A DNA stretch of 64,000 bases from Timema cristinae. Lineage: Eukaryota > Arthropoda > Insecta > Phasmatodea > Timematidae. The position numbers were made by a program, and so were the translations under genes. The stretch spans positions 47,457,463 to 47,521,462 of the forward strand of contig JBCFYV010002255.1 in the NCBI GenBank assembly GCA_039000515.1. Direction: 5' to 3'. The notes below the pieces were generated by a model, which saw nothing but the letters and a program-made list of their open reading frames with translations, was not told the DNA's origin and did not search any database. Below are positions 1 to 11,952 of the stretch, one piece after another (the stretch's first letter is position 1; every line of letters begins with the position of its first letter).

Positions 1-1730
1 AAAATTGTTTAAAAAAAAATTAATAATTCAAAATTGTTGTTTTTTATTTATTTTAGTAACATATCTGGGCATCTTTCATAATTCTTATGGAATTTTCAAA
101 CCATGCTAAAAAATAGTTATTGAAATATTTTCATTAAAATGTTTCCATTTCAATGCATTTTAAATGGGAAAACAAAAATTATTAATGGATTTATTTATTT
201 TCTTTGTACAATTAAGCTAGAGTGTTTGTTTATAACATATTATTTAATGAATAATTTCTTTATCTTTTTATACATATTTTTTAATTTGGGTTTAGCTTCA
301 ATATTCACGACGGTATTGAGCTCAAACGACTCCCAAGTCGACACTCTAGTCAAAATACATGGTTTTAAATACAACTTTTCCTTCTGCAACTAGTTGTCAT
401 AGCTGATAATAGGTGCCGTTAGTATGATCATTACCCATTTACAAGTAGTATCATTTTGCAAGCGTTGGCCAACCTGCTGTATCGGAATGCAGGCGGCAGT
501 GGAGGGTTAAACTAATCTCTGTGACGACCTTGAGTTAAAGAAACATTAATACCATGTACGTTAGGATAAGAAGGGCCAATGTCCAATTATGAAAATTTGC
601 GTAATTAAATATAAACAATTAAACATCTTAATATATTCAGTAACTAAAATACTCACAAAGTCTTCCTGCTGTGTGAATAAATATAGTTGGTCCCTACTTA
701 CTTCAATGAGAGTATTACTCTAGTGATACATTATTTTCAAAGAAAAAACCACATGATTCTCCATACACAAAGTTTTATGACATTAGCCCTTATTTAACTG
801 AGGCAGTAAAACATGTAAAATTCTTCACTCTTATCGTACATTCTTTCTTGGTTTTCTCATTCTTGAGCACTACACGTTTTAATAATAAGTGTTAATATCA
901 AAGTAAATTGAAAACTACTGTACATTGAATTTTTAATCCACTATTGTAATAAATAAAAATAAACATTCCTGCTCATATCAAACATAGTTATTTTAAATAA
1001 AATTTGGTCTGAATGTAATTTGGAGACGTTCTCAGTATAATTTTATATGCTAGTTTTTATTTTACGGTCTAGGATTTGACTCTCATTGGACTTTGGAATA
1101 AGTTATTTTTCAAAAAGTTAATGAACGAAATTTTTGGTAATCAAGGTGTGAAAATGTTTATTTTATTTTATTTTATTAGCTTGTTAAATGTGATTACTTT
1201 TAATTTGAACCTGTTGCATTCTCACAGTTTGTGCGCTCGTTTCGGAAGAAATGTATCGAGTCTCGAACAATAAGTACCCACGGTGAATACTTTTTATATA
1301 ATTAACAATATGTGACCTTTTTGCTTTCGAACAAAATCCAATGGATTGTATAAATTTTGAGGTGGAGAAGTATTTACATAATATTATTTTATATCCTTGT
1401 GAATAACAAGTTTATGAAGAAAAGGCGCACAAAGAAAATCAAAGATATAATTGATTATTTAAATGCTTGTAGTAAAGGGTAAGTTTTTTTTAATGGTATG
1501 CATATTACTGGCGTTTAGGCTATCTGTATCTACTAATTTAATACAATGGATGAGTAGCGATACTATTTTATTTACTGTAGAAATAATATCAAAATTAAGA
1601 TACAAATAAATATTTCTATATAACAATGCAGCGGTTATTCTGATATTTCAAGTACTTTTTTTTTAAAAAAAAAGCTCTTAGCTGAAAGTAAATGTTACAC
1701 TCTGTATCGCACTTATTGTATGTTCAAAAT
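1..1730. other. No gene recognised (AT-rich DNA)
   Basis: Only short AT-rich open frames without recognisable motifs are present. The downstream exons of the minus-strand ARID4 gene would be expected in this direction, but no chromo-barrel continuation was found, so they probably lie beyond the window. Around 1760-1860 a minus-strand stretch has a weak tRNA B-box look and may be an old SINE; this is uncertain. Confidence 0.5.
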
Positions 1731-1965
1731 CTCTTGTGCCTCGGCCGAGTTCGTATCACGCTAGTACTAAGTAATTTCAACCTAACAGGGAATCGAACTA
1801 GTCAAGTTACTAGAGCTGATTAATTTACGCACTCGGTGCTCAGTCATAGCACTTTAGCAATATTGACCACGACATGAAGCCGATGATAAGTAAAATATAT
1901 TTAAAACCATTAGATTAATGAACTTTTGTGTTCCCTATGCCATAAAGTAAGTAAGTAAGTATTTG

Positions 1966-2240
1966 ATACCCGACCGCCTCTGTTGTATAGTGGTCAGATT
2001 TACTGACTTCAAGTCCCGAAGTCCCAGGTTCGATCCCCAGTGCCCCTAATTGTGTCTGTGAAGCAGTGGGTCTGAAACGGAACCAAAATAAACCTCGTGG
2101 GGACAAATGAGGAGATAATTGAATGAATAAGTAGTGCTTGTCTAGAAAACTGAGATAGAAGTCTGGAGGGCTCGTTGTGCTAACCACATGGCACCCTCAG
2201 CTTGAAAATGTTGGCAGCCTCTCGATTGGTATAGCCTGCT
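1966..2240 (+). repeat. tRNA-derived SINE (family A)
   Basis: The head carries a Pol III type-2 promoter arrangement: an A-box-like TATAGTGGTCAG near 1985 and a B-box GGTTCGATCC near 2027, spaced as in a tRNA. A non-tRNA body of about 200 bp follows. The tRNA part cannot form a good acceptor stem, so this is a SINE head and not a working tRNA. The 3' end is not sharply defined. Confidence 0.6.
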
Positions 2241-2383
2241 GCAGGCTGACACCATGGAGATATTACTAAAGTTAAACTCTACCAATAGGATAAAAAATTA
2301 TTCCCAAAAACATTTATTTCTGGAAAATTGTGTAAATCCTATAGATGTTTGAAAACTGTAAACACCGTATTAAATAACAGATA

Positions 2384-2613
2384 CCCACTTCAGTGGCTGA
2401 GTGGTCTAAGGTGTCACTACAGTGTTAATTTGGCCTGCTGATAGTGGAGCACTTGGGGTGCAAATCCTAGTCGGGTCTATTGAGGGTAGTTTTTCCTAAA
2501 TTGATTCCCCATCTTCCAAAATAAAAATGCTGGTAGATAACCTCTCAAATGCTTCTTTCCTCATTACTACCCATTAGATTATCATGAACATGAACAGGTA
2601 GTATAACGTGGTG
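2384..2613 (+). repeat. tRNA-derived SINE (family B), copy 1
   Basis: The A-box-like segment CAGTGGCTGAGTGGTCTAAG is followed by a degenerate B-box near 2458. The body, with TTTTTCCTAAA and GAACAGGTAGTA blocks, matches the second copy at 13714-13960. The two are clearly diverged members of one dispersed family. Confidence 0.65.
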
Positions 2614-2979
2614 ATATCAGTAATAAAAATAACAGATATATTTATATTCAAAATTGTTATAGTCTTCGAAATGAAACAGCTTTTAAAATATTTTATTGCC
2701 TCTTTAGCCTTTAAAGTTTAAAAAATAACCAAAGCACAGAGGCCAAATTTAGCACATTAAATTTTAGTTATTTTTTATTTTACCTGCTTACTATTTAAAC
2801 TCAAATAAATGGTACGAAAAAATCTTAAGCTACATACTCTCTTGTATAGGTTATTATAGTTAGTGACAAAATTTTCAAAAATAAGTTATCTCTAATTTTA
2901 CCTTAAATAATTTTTTCTGTGATAAATAAGTATACATTATTATTTATCACTACCCTCACCAGATATTTATTTGAAAACA

Positions 2980-3260
2980 ATTCAAAAGTGGTACAACAGC
3001 ATTAACCTGGAGTCACCACTTTGATATGCTAATTACTCAAAATGGGTACAGGTACAAAACTCTCTCTTTGTGGTACAAAACTTTGGCATCAAAAAAATTC
3101 AAAATCAAAAGGGGTACAGCCGCATTTACCTGGAGTAGTCACTTTGATATGCTAATTACTCAAAACGGGTACGGGTACAAAACTTTTTCTTTGTGGTACA
3201 AAACGGTACAAAACTAGTACAAAACTTTGGCATCAAAAAGGTTCAAAATTCAAAAGTGGT
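2980..3260 (+). repeat. Two tandem copies of a ~125-bp unit
   Basis: A unit beginning near TTCAAAAGTGGTACAACAGC at about 2981 recurs near 3105 and begins a third time near 3246. Shared blocks include CTTTGATATGCTAATTACTC and TTTGTGGTACAAAAC. The duplication keeps one frame open across both units, but the peptide has no recognisable features. Confidence 0.8.
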
Positions 3261-3639
3261 ACTACAGGTTAATGGACGTCTAGCTGACTGGAATGGATAA
3301 GCTAATTTTTCTGCTCGAGAGTGTATTGTAATTTGACGTTATATCTCCCCACGTTTGGTCCGACTTGGTCGCCTACACACTTTACTCCGGCACTACACTT
3401 CTTATCTCTATCAGTTCTTGGAAAAAGTTTGCTTGCTGCCTTTACTGATTACCGGTCGCGGTCGCCAGTCTCCCAGTTGTTTAAACAAACCAGTAATTCT
3501 GCCAACCTGATGGCTGGAATCCACCAGTTTGTATAACGTTAGCAATGCCATCTATTTTGAGACCTGAAAGCTCAACACACCACCAGAGAGGGTAGGCAGG
3601 GCCTTAAAGCTAAGTTGTTACCACATAATAACAACTTAC

Positions 3640-3742
3640 CTTGGCTTCATAGACAACTTTTGATTCTTGGGTTGGTCCATAATATACTTTTAGTTTATCT
3701 CCCGCTAAAACAGTCACGTGGTTTGAAAGTTGGCCTGTGCTC
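3640..3742 (-). CDS. Arid4: ARID4 exon: start of chromo-barrel domain
   Basis: The last ARID4 exon found in the window encodes the start of the Tudor-knot/chromo-barrel domain, a module that binds methylated histone tails. The translation includes GDKLKVYYGPTQESKVVYEA, which aligns with the GTKVKVKYGRGKTQKIYEA segment of vertebrate ARID4. The exon is bounded on the minus strand by a TTTTTAG acceptor and a GTAAGT donor. It enters in phase 2, so its first G completes the GA left by the exon at 7589-7815. The remainder of the barrel (the YDEWV region) must be on a further exon that I did not find in the window. Confidence 0.85.
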
Positions 3743-5187
3743 CTAAAAACGGACCAAACAAATATTCAATATTGACTCATGTTTATCTCTACATGAGTGT
3801 ATCTTCAAGTGAACAACAGATGTAACACGCTGGAAAATTAAGGGTACCTTTGACTAAAATAAGCACAATATGGTGATAACATCTTTGAAGTTGTGTTATA
3901 AAAGCTTAATGCATTTCTGTGTGGAAATTATAGAATAAAAATTGATTTTGTCATAAAATGTTCTTACTTTATCAAATATATAGAATCTGAGTTACAAAAT
4001 TGTTTCAATCCATAAAATAATATTCGACATTTTAACTTAGATAGTGTATTAAATTAAATCAGAAAAGAATAACAGAAAAGTCACTTTATCCCATTATGTA
4101 AAGAGACAACACAAACTCACAAAGTACAATATTAACAATACCAACAAAATTAACCAGAGATAAAATACTTTATTCAATCTATAAATATCTTTGTTTGAAT
4201 GCAAATATAAGCTTTTAAATTCGAATAACTACTAAGCAAGTATGATTATCCTGATTTATATATTTTCCAATCGTTAAACAATCTGATATGTGTACCCTTC
4301 ATTTGCCCTGTATAATCTGTCAAGTTAAAACTGCTACCATTCATTACACCAGGGGCCTAAGGCTTTGATTGGTGTATGGTTGTTAAGTGGGGGTAGTAAG
4401 TATGAGAATGTTATTTTGGAATCTCTTTATCGTGTTTGGAACAGGACAGCTCTGTCCAGTTTTTAAGTGTCAGTTGTCATGAGCAATAGGCGAACCAGTT
4501 CACCATAAATGTAATCTTTAACTTTTAATAAATACTTATAATAAATTGAGTTATTCATATATTACTTAAGTTTGTTAACTAACCCTAAGAAGCAACTCTA
4601 GTTAATATGCTAATTTATTAATTAAACCAAACGATAGTTATGATTCAATAGGGAAAAGTTTGAACAAAGCAAAGTATTACTGTGAATTTGTATAAAATTT
4701 TGATTTTTTGGTAAAAACATCTTTCAATATCTATTTATTGAGATAAAGAATTAATTTGTATTTCTTTCAAAATTGATTTTTTTTGTGTTAGTGTGTTCAT
4801 CCTTAAAGAAAGAAGAAACTTTATAGAGATTTTTGGTTTAGTTTTAACTTTATCATGCAATGATAAAAGGTGGAGGAGATGTGACAGTACACATTTTTCA
4901 AAAAGTTACCCCTATATGACTATTGTATAAAGTAAAAAAATATATTTTAAGAAGTTTATAGTTAAAAGAAAGTTATAAAATTGTGTGTGTGAATTTTGAA
5001 AGGGTTCAAATTTGTGATGTTTTATCCTTGGGTTTATTTACATTTTAGGCAGCACTATTTTTATAACAAACACAGCCTTTATTAAACTTTTGCACATTTG
5101 GATAATACATAGCTAAGGTGTTAGCTGTGAGGGCTGAACATATATCTAGAAATAGTTTATAATCACCACAACAGACTTTGAGAAGGT
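3743..5187. other. ARID4 intron sequence, nothing recognised
   Basis: AT-rich intronic DNA between the chromo-barrel exon and a MITE. No coding similarity or structured repeat was recognised. Confidence 0.5.
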
Positions 5188-5507
5188 CAGGGTGGCTACA
5201 AAACATATTTTACCAAAATCCCTGACATACTTTTTTTTTTCAGTTTTAATGGTAGATGCCGACTTTTGCTTTATTTATTATTGATCACATATTAAAAAAA
5301 CTTTGTATCTACTAAACATAAACGGTTTTACCAGTTATTTAAGAAATTAAATTGTTATTTTATGTAGGTATTATTAACTCTTGTTTTAGTGTTTAGTTGC
5401 AAAATTAATGGGATATTTCAGACATATTTTTAAATTCCCTGACTTTTCCTTATTTTTAGTTAAATTCCCTGGACATTTTTCTGTTTTCACTGTCTGTAGC
5501 CACCATG
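5188..5507 (+). mobile_element. Non-autonomous DNA transposon (CAGGGTGGCTACA family), copy 1
   Basis: The element starts CAGGGTGGCTACAA and ends TGTAGCCACCATG, which are near-perfect inverted termini. The interior carries repeated TTCCCTGACTTTT-type motifs shared with the copy at 9166-9557. The direct repeat AAGGT lies immediately outside both ends and may be the target duplication. No coding capacity is seen. The CAG start suggests a hAT-like or similar cut-and-paste origin, but the superfamily is not established. Confidence 0.75.
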
Positions 5508-6530
5508 AAGGTGAACAGTTGTTGCATGAACAGGTTGAAGAACTTGCATTTATACATGAGAGCTTATAGGACTAGACCTGTTTCGGTGGCCGCAATAGCC
5601 AAGGCTGTCGATAACAGGAAGATTGTACAGTGGGTGGTTTACAAATTATTAAATCTTTAACATATACTCTGTTATCAGAAGAAATATATCCTTAAAAACT
5701 ATTTTCCAAAACTATGTTTATTTAAAAATGTTGTTAATAAAATGTAAATAGCATACAATGATTTAGAAAAAGTATGTTTTTTAAATGACTGTGTCATTTT
5801 CTTTATTCTGGATTCACTCACTCACCATCCAAAACTATAAGGTGCTTTCAGTGAACACAAAAACTTGAAAATGGGCATAGTGGTAGTACTTAGGATATAA
5901 ACTAAGGATAGAATATGAAACCTGAACTTTTCAACATGTTTCCCAAATATGGGCAGGGAAAGGGCAAAATAAAAAGTGTATTACAGTTGAAAGATATATC
6001 AACTAGAACAAACTTTTGTTTTTACTTAATATTCACAAAAAGTATTGATATACCACAAAAGAGTTTTTGCAAAACAACTTTTAATGTCGTGATAAATTAT
6101 GTCACTTATCTCAAGTACATCTAAGTTCAAAAATCTGATTAAGTTTATAGTTTAAGCTCTTCCATAGTTTTTAACTATAAACTTAAAATCAAATTTGGGA
6201 AACGAATTAGACTTAAGAAATGTAACAATTTAATTGGAAAGACTTTGCAGGCTGAGCTTGACACTCTCTTGAATATTACTCCTTTTTGAAGCTAAATAAT
6301 TTAAGGATTTTGTGGTGTAGAACTCGGCAAGATTTTTACATACATATTTTTGGTATATTACAAATAATGTAATTCTTTCTATATACTTTTGAGCAGTATA
6401 TCTAAGTCTTTAATTCTGAGTCAAATCCATTCCTTACTTTAAATTTGTTTAAAATGTTCTATTAAATGTTCTTTAATGCCCCCCCAGGCAAAACTATCTT
6501 TCAAATTATTCAATCTAAAATTGAAATTGA
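5508..6530. other. ARID4 intron sequence, nothing recognised
   Basis: AT-rich intronic DNA. A 69-residue open frame at 5915-6124 has no recognisable motif and is not called as a gene. Confidence 0.45.
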
Positions 6531-6668
6531 AGAAGATCCTTGCTAATATAATATAATATATGGTTTAGCCACCAATATGTTAAGAATCACACAACTCCAA
6601 AACACGCATTATTCTCATTTAAATTAAATTTTTAAAAAAACATTCAGATCAATAGAGTCAAATGTCAC

Positions 6669-7571
6669 ATGGAAGTGCAATTGTTAAACAAACAAGCTTA
6701 CCAAACTTATCTTGAACTAGCCAAATCCCTTCATACTACTTTGCTAGATGAAACCTTAAACACTACCAATAATAAAATTGGCAACATCACTCCCAGCAAA
6801 TATCTTACATTAAATAATAAACTCAATACTCTATTTCAAACTCAGCAATCAAGGAAAAAAGATAACAATTCTAGCATGAAATTCTATCCCAGATATCTCC
6901 ATTAATCAAAACTTAAACTGAACAATAATGATAAAGAAATCCTCCATAAAAGTTACAAATTTAATCTCATTCATCTCTCAAACAAAAGATCCAATCCTTA
7001 ATAATGATATTGAGGATGCCATTAAACAAATACCATCAGATGATAAAATTCTTATCAAAAATATAGTTTCCAATCAATTACATAAAATAATTTCCAACCA
7101 TATCAGACACAATAACATACCCAATCAAACAAAAAATATTTCAATTCTCAAACAAAAATTCAAATCTAACAACATTATCAGTGTAAAATCTGATAAAGGG
7201 AACACTATTTTCCTTATGGATAAAAATGACTACATCTCTAAAACTCTCTAATTCATTCAGATAAACAATATACAAGAATTTAAAACTGACCCAACTAACA
7301 AACATAAAAAAACATAAAAACCTAATAAAAATCACCTTTAGTAATACAACAGAAATATTCTTTCAGATTTTTCAATATGAGCCCTCAAGCCCCCACCTTC
7401 ACATTATTACTAAAAAATCACAAACCAAATATCCAAATCAGACCTTTAGTCAATTATCAAAATGCACCAGCATATAAACTTGCTAAAAAGATTGCCAAGG
7501 TACTATCTGAAAACCTCCAAAGTACAGACTTTGATTCCCTTCTCCAGGTGTCATTTTTCAATTTATTTTAA
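6669..7571 (+). pseudogene. Penelope-like element: reverse-transcriptase fragment
   Basis: Three consecutive open segments in different frames (6669-6905, 6928-7251, 7377-7571) resemble the upstream part of a Penelope-like element RT. Visible family signatures are SVKSDKGNTIFLMDKNDY, corresponding to the usual ADKGNTVVIMD block, and PTFTLLLKNHKP followed by IRPLVNYQNAPAYKLAKKIA, corresponding to LPKIHK and RPIVSSINSPTYNLAK. The catalytic RT core and the endonuclease are missing. Similarity ends about 40 bp from the donor of the ARID4 exon at 7589-7815. The frame breaks make it inactive. A GIY-YIG tail of the same class occurs at 46290-46954, but nothing shows the two fragments came from one insertion. 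Confidence 0.75.
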
Positions 7572-7588
7572 CTTGAAAATAAACTTAC

Positions 7589-7815
7589 TCCTCTGATCTG
7601 GGTTTCTCCTCGGAGTCTTTACGCTTGCGACCCCTTTTCTTCTGGCATCCTGACACAAGGCTATCATCATCTAGTTTCTTTGTCTTTTGTAGAGAAGGTG
7701 GGGAAGGTTTCTTCTCAAAGTCTCTCCCCGGGGATCTGCTCTCTCTGGTCCGTCGATCCACAGGGGTAACATCCTTCTTAGATCGTGGCTCATCTTTCGA
7801 CTTGGAACGAGTTTG
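7589..7815 (-). CDS. Arid4: ARID4 exon: basic, charged linker
   Basis: On the minus strand this exon runs from a CTGCAG acceptor to a GTAAGT donor. It enters in phase 0 after the DEK that ends the heptad-repeat exon and leaves GA for the next exon. The protein is low complexity and basic, for example QTRSKSKDEPRSKKDVTPV and KKRGRKRKDSEEK, the latter resembling a nuclear localisation signal. It corresponds to the poorly conserved linker between the ARID and chromo-barrel domains. The assignment rests on matching splice phases and position, because the sequence itself is not conserved. Confidence 0.8.
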
Positions 7816-7975
7816 CTGCAGAAAAACAAAGAATAAAATAAAACTTATAATGACTAATTAATGTACATTAGGTTAAGTGCAAATATAGTGGATATTTTGA
7901 TAGTGCAAGGTTATACGACTGACCATTATGAAAGAATTGCAGATAACTAAAGCAAAGGTAAAAAAAGGCATTAAA

Positions 7976-8058
7976 ATATATTTACACCAACTCCAATATT
8001 TTGATGCTATTGTAGCATCTTCCTCAGGATATAGTAGTAATATGAGTAACACCCCTTC
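7976..8058 (-). repeat. Dispersed repeat, partner of 29345-29440
   Basis: A block around TAGCATCTTCCTCAGGA, preceded by CCAATATTTTGATGCTA, recurs in inverse orientation at 29345-29440. This kind of block often occurs near retroelement ends, but its parent element is not identified here. Confidence 0.5.
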
Positions 8059-8848
8059 CTTAGGAAGATGTTATAAAACATGAGTGGTCAGGTTTCAAAC
8101 AGTTGGCAAAAGTCAGGAAACCTTCCATTCTCCAAAGTCGGCAGGGATTGGCATATCTAGAAAAGTTTGGACAGGAAACTAAGCCCATGCATTTATTCTA
8201 GTCTTGAAAATATTCCATGTTCATAGTCAAAATGTATGCACCTATGTGGTTTGCGAGTAAGACTTGGCCATTATGTATCTTCGGAGCTAAGCATTCGCAT
8301 AAAGCCATGATGTTGCCACAGTATTTACTAAACTCACTAAAGGCGGCCCGAAAAATATTCTAAGTTAGCTGATGACAGGGAGACCATAAAAGTTTTGACA
8401 CTGCACAGAATTTTAAAAAAACACGTCAGGAAAAGAATGTTTTAAGGAATATTCATATGTTTGAGCTTTTTAAGTTTAACTTTGAAGCTACATACTACAT
8501 TGATATTGTTCAATGGGCTAAAGTGATGGTCAATGAACCACCGTTAATAAAACAGATAAAAGTTATTTCAGGGTGCATCCTGAATCCAAAACTGCAGATA
8601 ATATCTTATCAACAAATATCGAGCTATTCCCAAGTCATACTCAAGCCACTGAAAGGTGTGTAAAAGCAGTAATGGAAGCTTCCGCTAATGTTTGAGGAGC
8701 TTCCAGAAAAAATGAATTTAAGAGAACTCGTTTAGAATTTTGCAAACAAATACCAGTTTTTAACACCAAAATGAAATTCATATGATTATAAGAGACTGTT
8801 TTATTGATCATCTATGTGATAGTATGTGATGTGATTACCAATATAATT

Positions 8849-9150
8849 GTAAATGTATAATATGACTGTGTAGAAAAACTGTACAATAATGTAAAGTAAA
8901 TGATAGAATCATTCTAGAAACATGTAGTTCTATAGCCTATCTTTGTTTGTGTGTTTTCAACATCTCCGAAAATTCGACAATGTGTGAAGTGTAATATGGT
9001 GCTATAGTTTGAGAAGAGAAGACATGAAGAGAGAAGTGTGTTTGTTCCTATCTAGGCCTAACTTAGCTAACCTTTCAGGTTGGCTTCCTTCACTATCACT
9101 TACTTTACATCACTGTACAGTGTTTCTACACTGTCTTGTTATACATTTTA
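8849..9150. mobile_element. Palindromic-ended MITE (family P), copy 1
   Basis: Inverted termini run from ATGTATAATATGACTGTGTA at the left to the complement of TACACTGTCTTGTTATACAT at the right. Further inward are AAACACTGTACAGTGATG-type arms. The interior, around TCTAGAAACATGTAGTTC, appears in opposite orientation in the copy at 41860-42170. The element abuts another MITE that starts at 9166. Confidence 0.75.
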
Positions 9151-9165
9151 CTGTCAATGTAATTG

Positions 9166-9557
9166 CAGGGTGGCTACAAAACGTATTTTACAAAATTCCC
9201 TGACTTTTACAGGTTTTGCAGGCAACATTTTTCAATTTTTCCTGACTACTTTTTTCCACTTTTAATGGCGGGTGAAGACTTTTGTTTTATTTATTATTGA
9301 TCACATACAAAAAAAAAATTGTATCTGATAAACATAAACAGTTTCATCAGTTATTTAAAAAATTAAAATGTTATTTTGTTTAGGTAGGCCTATTATTAAC
9401 TTTTGTTTTAGTGTTTAGTTGCGAAATTAATGGAATATTTTAGACATATTTTTTAATTCCCTGACTTTTACTTATTTTTAGTTAAATTCCCTGACATTTC
9501 CCTGTCATCCAAAAATTCCCTGACTTTTCCAGGTTTTCTCCGAGTGTAGCCACTATG
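9166..9557 (+). mobile_element. Non-autonomous DNA transposon (CAGGGTGGCTACA family), copy 2
   Basis: It shares the CAGGGTGGCTACAAA start, the TTCCCTGACTTTT motifs and the TGTAGCCAC end with the copy at 5188-5507. It is longer because an additional CCCTGAC-rich segment remains before the right terminus. No clear target duplication was seen. Confidence 0.75.
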
Positions 9558-10486
9558 TATATGCTAAAAATCTCGATACCCCTCTTTAGTATTCAACACA
9601 GTAAACTCTTCAAATGGGTTGGGGATAGTGATGGGTGTAATCGAATTGAATTTTATTTAGATGTGATGTTTTTGATTACTCTTCCAATTACTTCACTAAA
9701 TTATTAAAAATTCAGCCATTCACAATAATCAAAATAAATTTTAAAACAAATAATGATTTATGAAATTGTACATATAATTCTTAAAACTTTGTCTACAAAG
9801 CTAGAGCTTGTCAAGTAGAAAGTGATGAGAAAATGCGAATCGATTCTAAACAATTGAGCATGCATAGAGTTGACTAGAAAATTTTAGCGATGCCAAACTT
9901 TAGTTTTAATTCGTGAAACTCCACAAAATATCTAACTTTTGAGTAACATCAGGTACATTATTATCTTTGATTAGATGTTCCTAGATAATCGGTTTTGAAA
10001 TAAGAATAAAGATGTTGTTTAATTCTCCCTAATTTTTTCACGTTTTGCTGTCATGGGGGTTGACATTTATGGTAGTTCACAACAGACATGTTTATCGGTT
10101 AGATTTTTTGTAACATGTGAATGTGTTTTAGATTTTCCTCATAAAAACAAAAATTTATTGTATATTTATCCTTTGATTTTTTTCCAATATCTCTTGTTAT
10201 ATTATTTTATTTTCTGTATATCATTGTGAAAGTGAGAGGGCCATGTTTTAGAAGTCCAATGTTCATATTTAGGGGAAATAGGGTATGTATGAGACTGAGA
10301 TTCACTAACGATTATCATTTGTCATGATAAAAATCAACGTCTCATTGTTCTTATGAAACTTTTTCAAAGTTAACATTCTTAGGCAAAAGCAATATTTGCT
10401 ACAAAAAAAGAAATTCTATAGCAATCCTGTAACCCTAATTATATTTTAAATCAACATAGGTGTTTTGTAAACAAAAAACAATTTAC
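9558..10486. other. ARID4 intron sequence, nothing recognised
   Basis: AT-rich intronic DNA with no recognisable coding region or structured repeat. Confidence 0.45.
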
Positions 10487-11665
10487 CTTTTCATCATCCT
10501 CGGATTTCTTTTCCACCTTCCTCTTGATTTCATCTGGATTCTCCCCTTCATCTGTAGTCAACTTATCCCCTTCTTTAATTTTTTGCTTCTCTTCTAGTTT
10601 CTCCTTATTTATAAACTTGTTTTTCTCTTCTTTTCGCACTTTAATCTCCTTGTTGAGGAGCCCCACTTTCCCTGACTGCGCCACCGGGGTACTGCAGCCT
10701 GATGCACTCATTTGTGCAAATCTACCTTTATCCTCCAGTACAATTCTGACCACCTTCTCCAGCTCTGTCATCCTGCCACGGAGTTCCTTGTCCCGGGACT
10801 TATCCTCCTTCTTCGTTTCTCTGGCTCGCAATCTCTCCTCTTTATCTTCAATATCCTTCTTTGCCACCTCTAACACCTTGGATTTATCATCTTTAGGCTT
10901 CATTTTATCATCCTTTAGATTCACTTTATCCTCTTTAGGCTTCACTTTATCATCTTTTATCACCACTTTATCCTCTTTTATCATAACTATCTCCTCTTTT
11001 GGTTTCACTTTCTCCTCTTTTGGTTTCACTTTCTCCTCTTTAGGTTTCACTTTCTCCTCTTTAGGATTTAGTTTCTCTTCTTTAGGATTTAGTTTCAATT
11101 TCTCCTCTTTAGGATTCAATTTATCCTCTTTAGGATTCAATTTCTCCTCTTTAGGATTCAATTTATCCTCTTTAGGATTCAATTTCTCCTCTTTGGGCTT
11201 CAATTTCTCCTCTTTGGGCTTCAATTTCTCCTCTTTAGGCTTCAATTTCTCTTCTTTGGGCTTTAATTTCTCCTCTTTGGGTTTTACTTTCTCCTCTTTA
11301 GGTTTTAATTTCTCTTCTTTAGGCTTCACTTTCTCCTCCTTGGGCTTCACTTTCTCCTCCTTAGGCTTCACTTTCTCCTCCTTAGGCTTCACTTTCTCCT
11401 CTTTAGGTTTCATTTTCTCCTCTTTTGGTTTCACTTTCTGCTCTTTTAATTTCAGTTTCTCCTCTTTAGGCTTTACCTTATCTTCTTTTTCTTTAATTTT
11501 ATCAACAGCCACTTCAATGTTCTCCTCTTTCGTAAGATTGGTTGATTCCTCAAGATTTCCCTTCTTTGTGTCTTCTATGAACTCTTTACTCTCTGCTAGC
11601 TGAGTGTCTCTGTCCCCAAACTCTGTACGCTTCTCGGCCATTGTGTTGGCTGACTTGTCTTTGTC
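10487..11665 (-). CDS. Arid4: ARID4 exon: lysine/glutamate heptad-repeat region
   Basis: This exon of about 393 codons is bounded on the minus strand by a TTTTCAG acceptor (entering as GAC AAA GAC) and a GTAAAT donor. It begins DKDKSANTMAEKRTEFGD. About 28 tandem seven-residue repeats of the type KPKEEKV/L follow, with variants such as LNPKEDK and VIKDDK. The C-terminal half is charged, probably coiled-coil sequence. Vertebrate ARID4 also has a long acidic/basic low-complexity region between its ARID and chromo-barrel domains, but this tandem expansion looks lineage-specific. The internal ATG at 11641 is not needed as a start because the frame is open back to the acceptor and in phase with the ARID exon. 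The antisense frame is also long and open, but only as a shadow of the repeat. Confidence 0.8.
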
Positions 11666-11952
11666 CTGAAAATATTCAGTAATAACATCATTACATGTAT
11701 ATTGACAGATTTATAGAGTTGTTTGGAGAACAAAATAATATCATTGCTTTATTAATATATATATATATTTACCAATGCGTCTTACTATGTATAATATATT
11801 ATATATATTTTATATATTTGTTCCCAATTTAGATATATATACTATTACTTTGCCACAAATTGCTACTTTCTGATAGAAAGTTACATAATACTGAGGCTGT
11901 ATGCAACATGTGAAAATCAGTGCAGGCCTGATTTGAATAAATTAGTAAAAAC

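Noticed and set aside
3321..3536. 71-codon plus-strand frame as a small gene
   Set aside because: No recognisable motif, and it lies beside a tandem duplication and the minus-strand ARID4 exon.
10524..11603. 359-codon plus-strand open frame with FSSLGF repeats
   Set aside because: It is the antisense shadow of the heptad-repeat ARID4 exon; the minus-strand reading has splice sites and phases that fit its neighbours.
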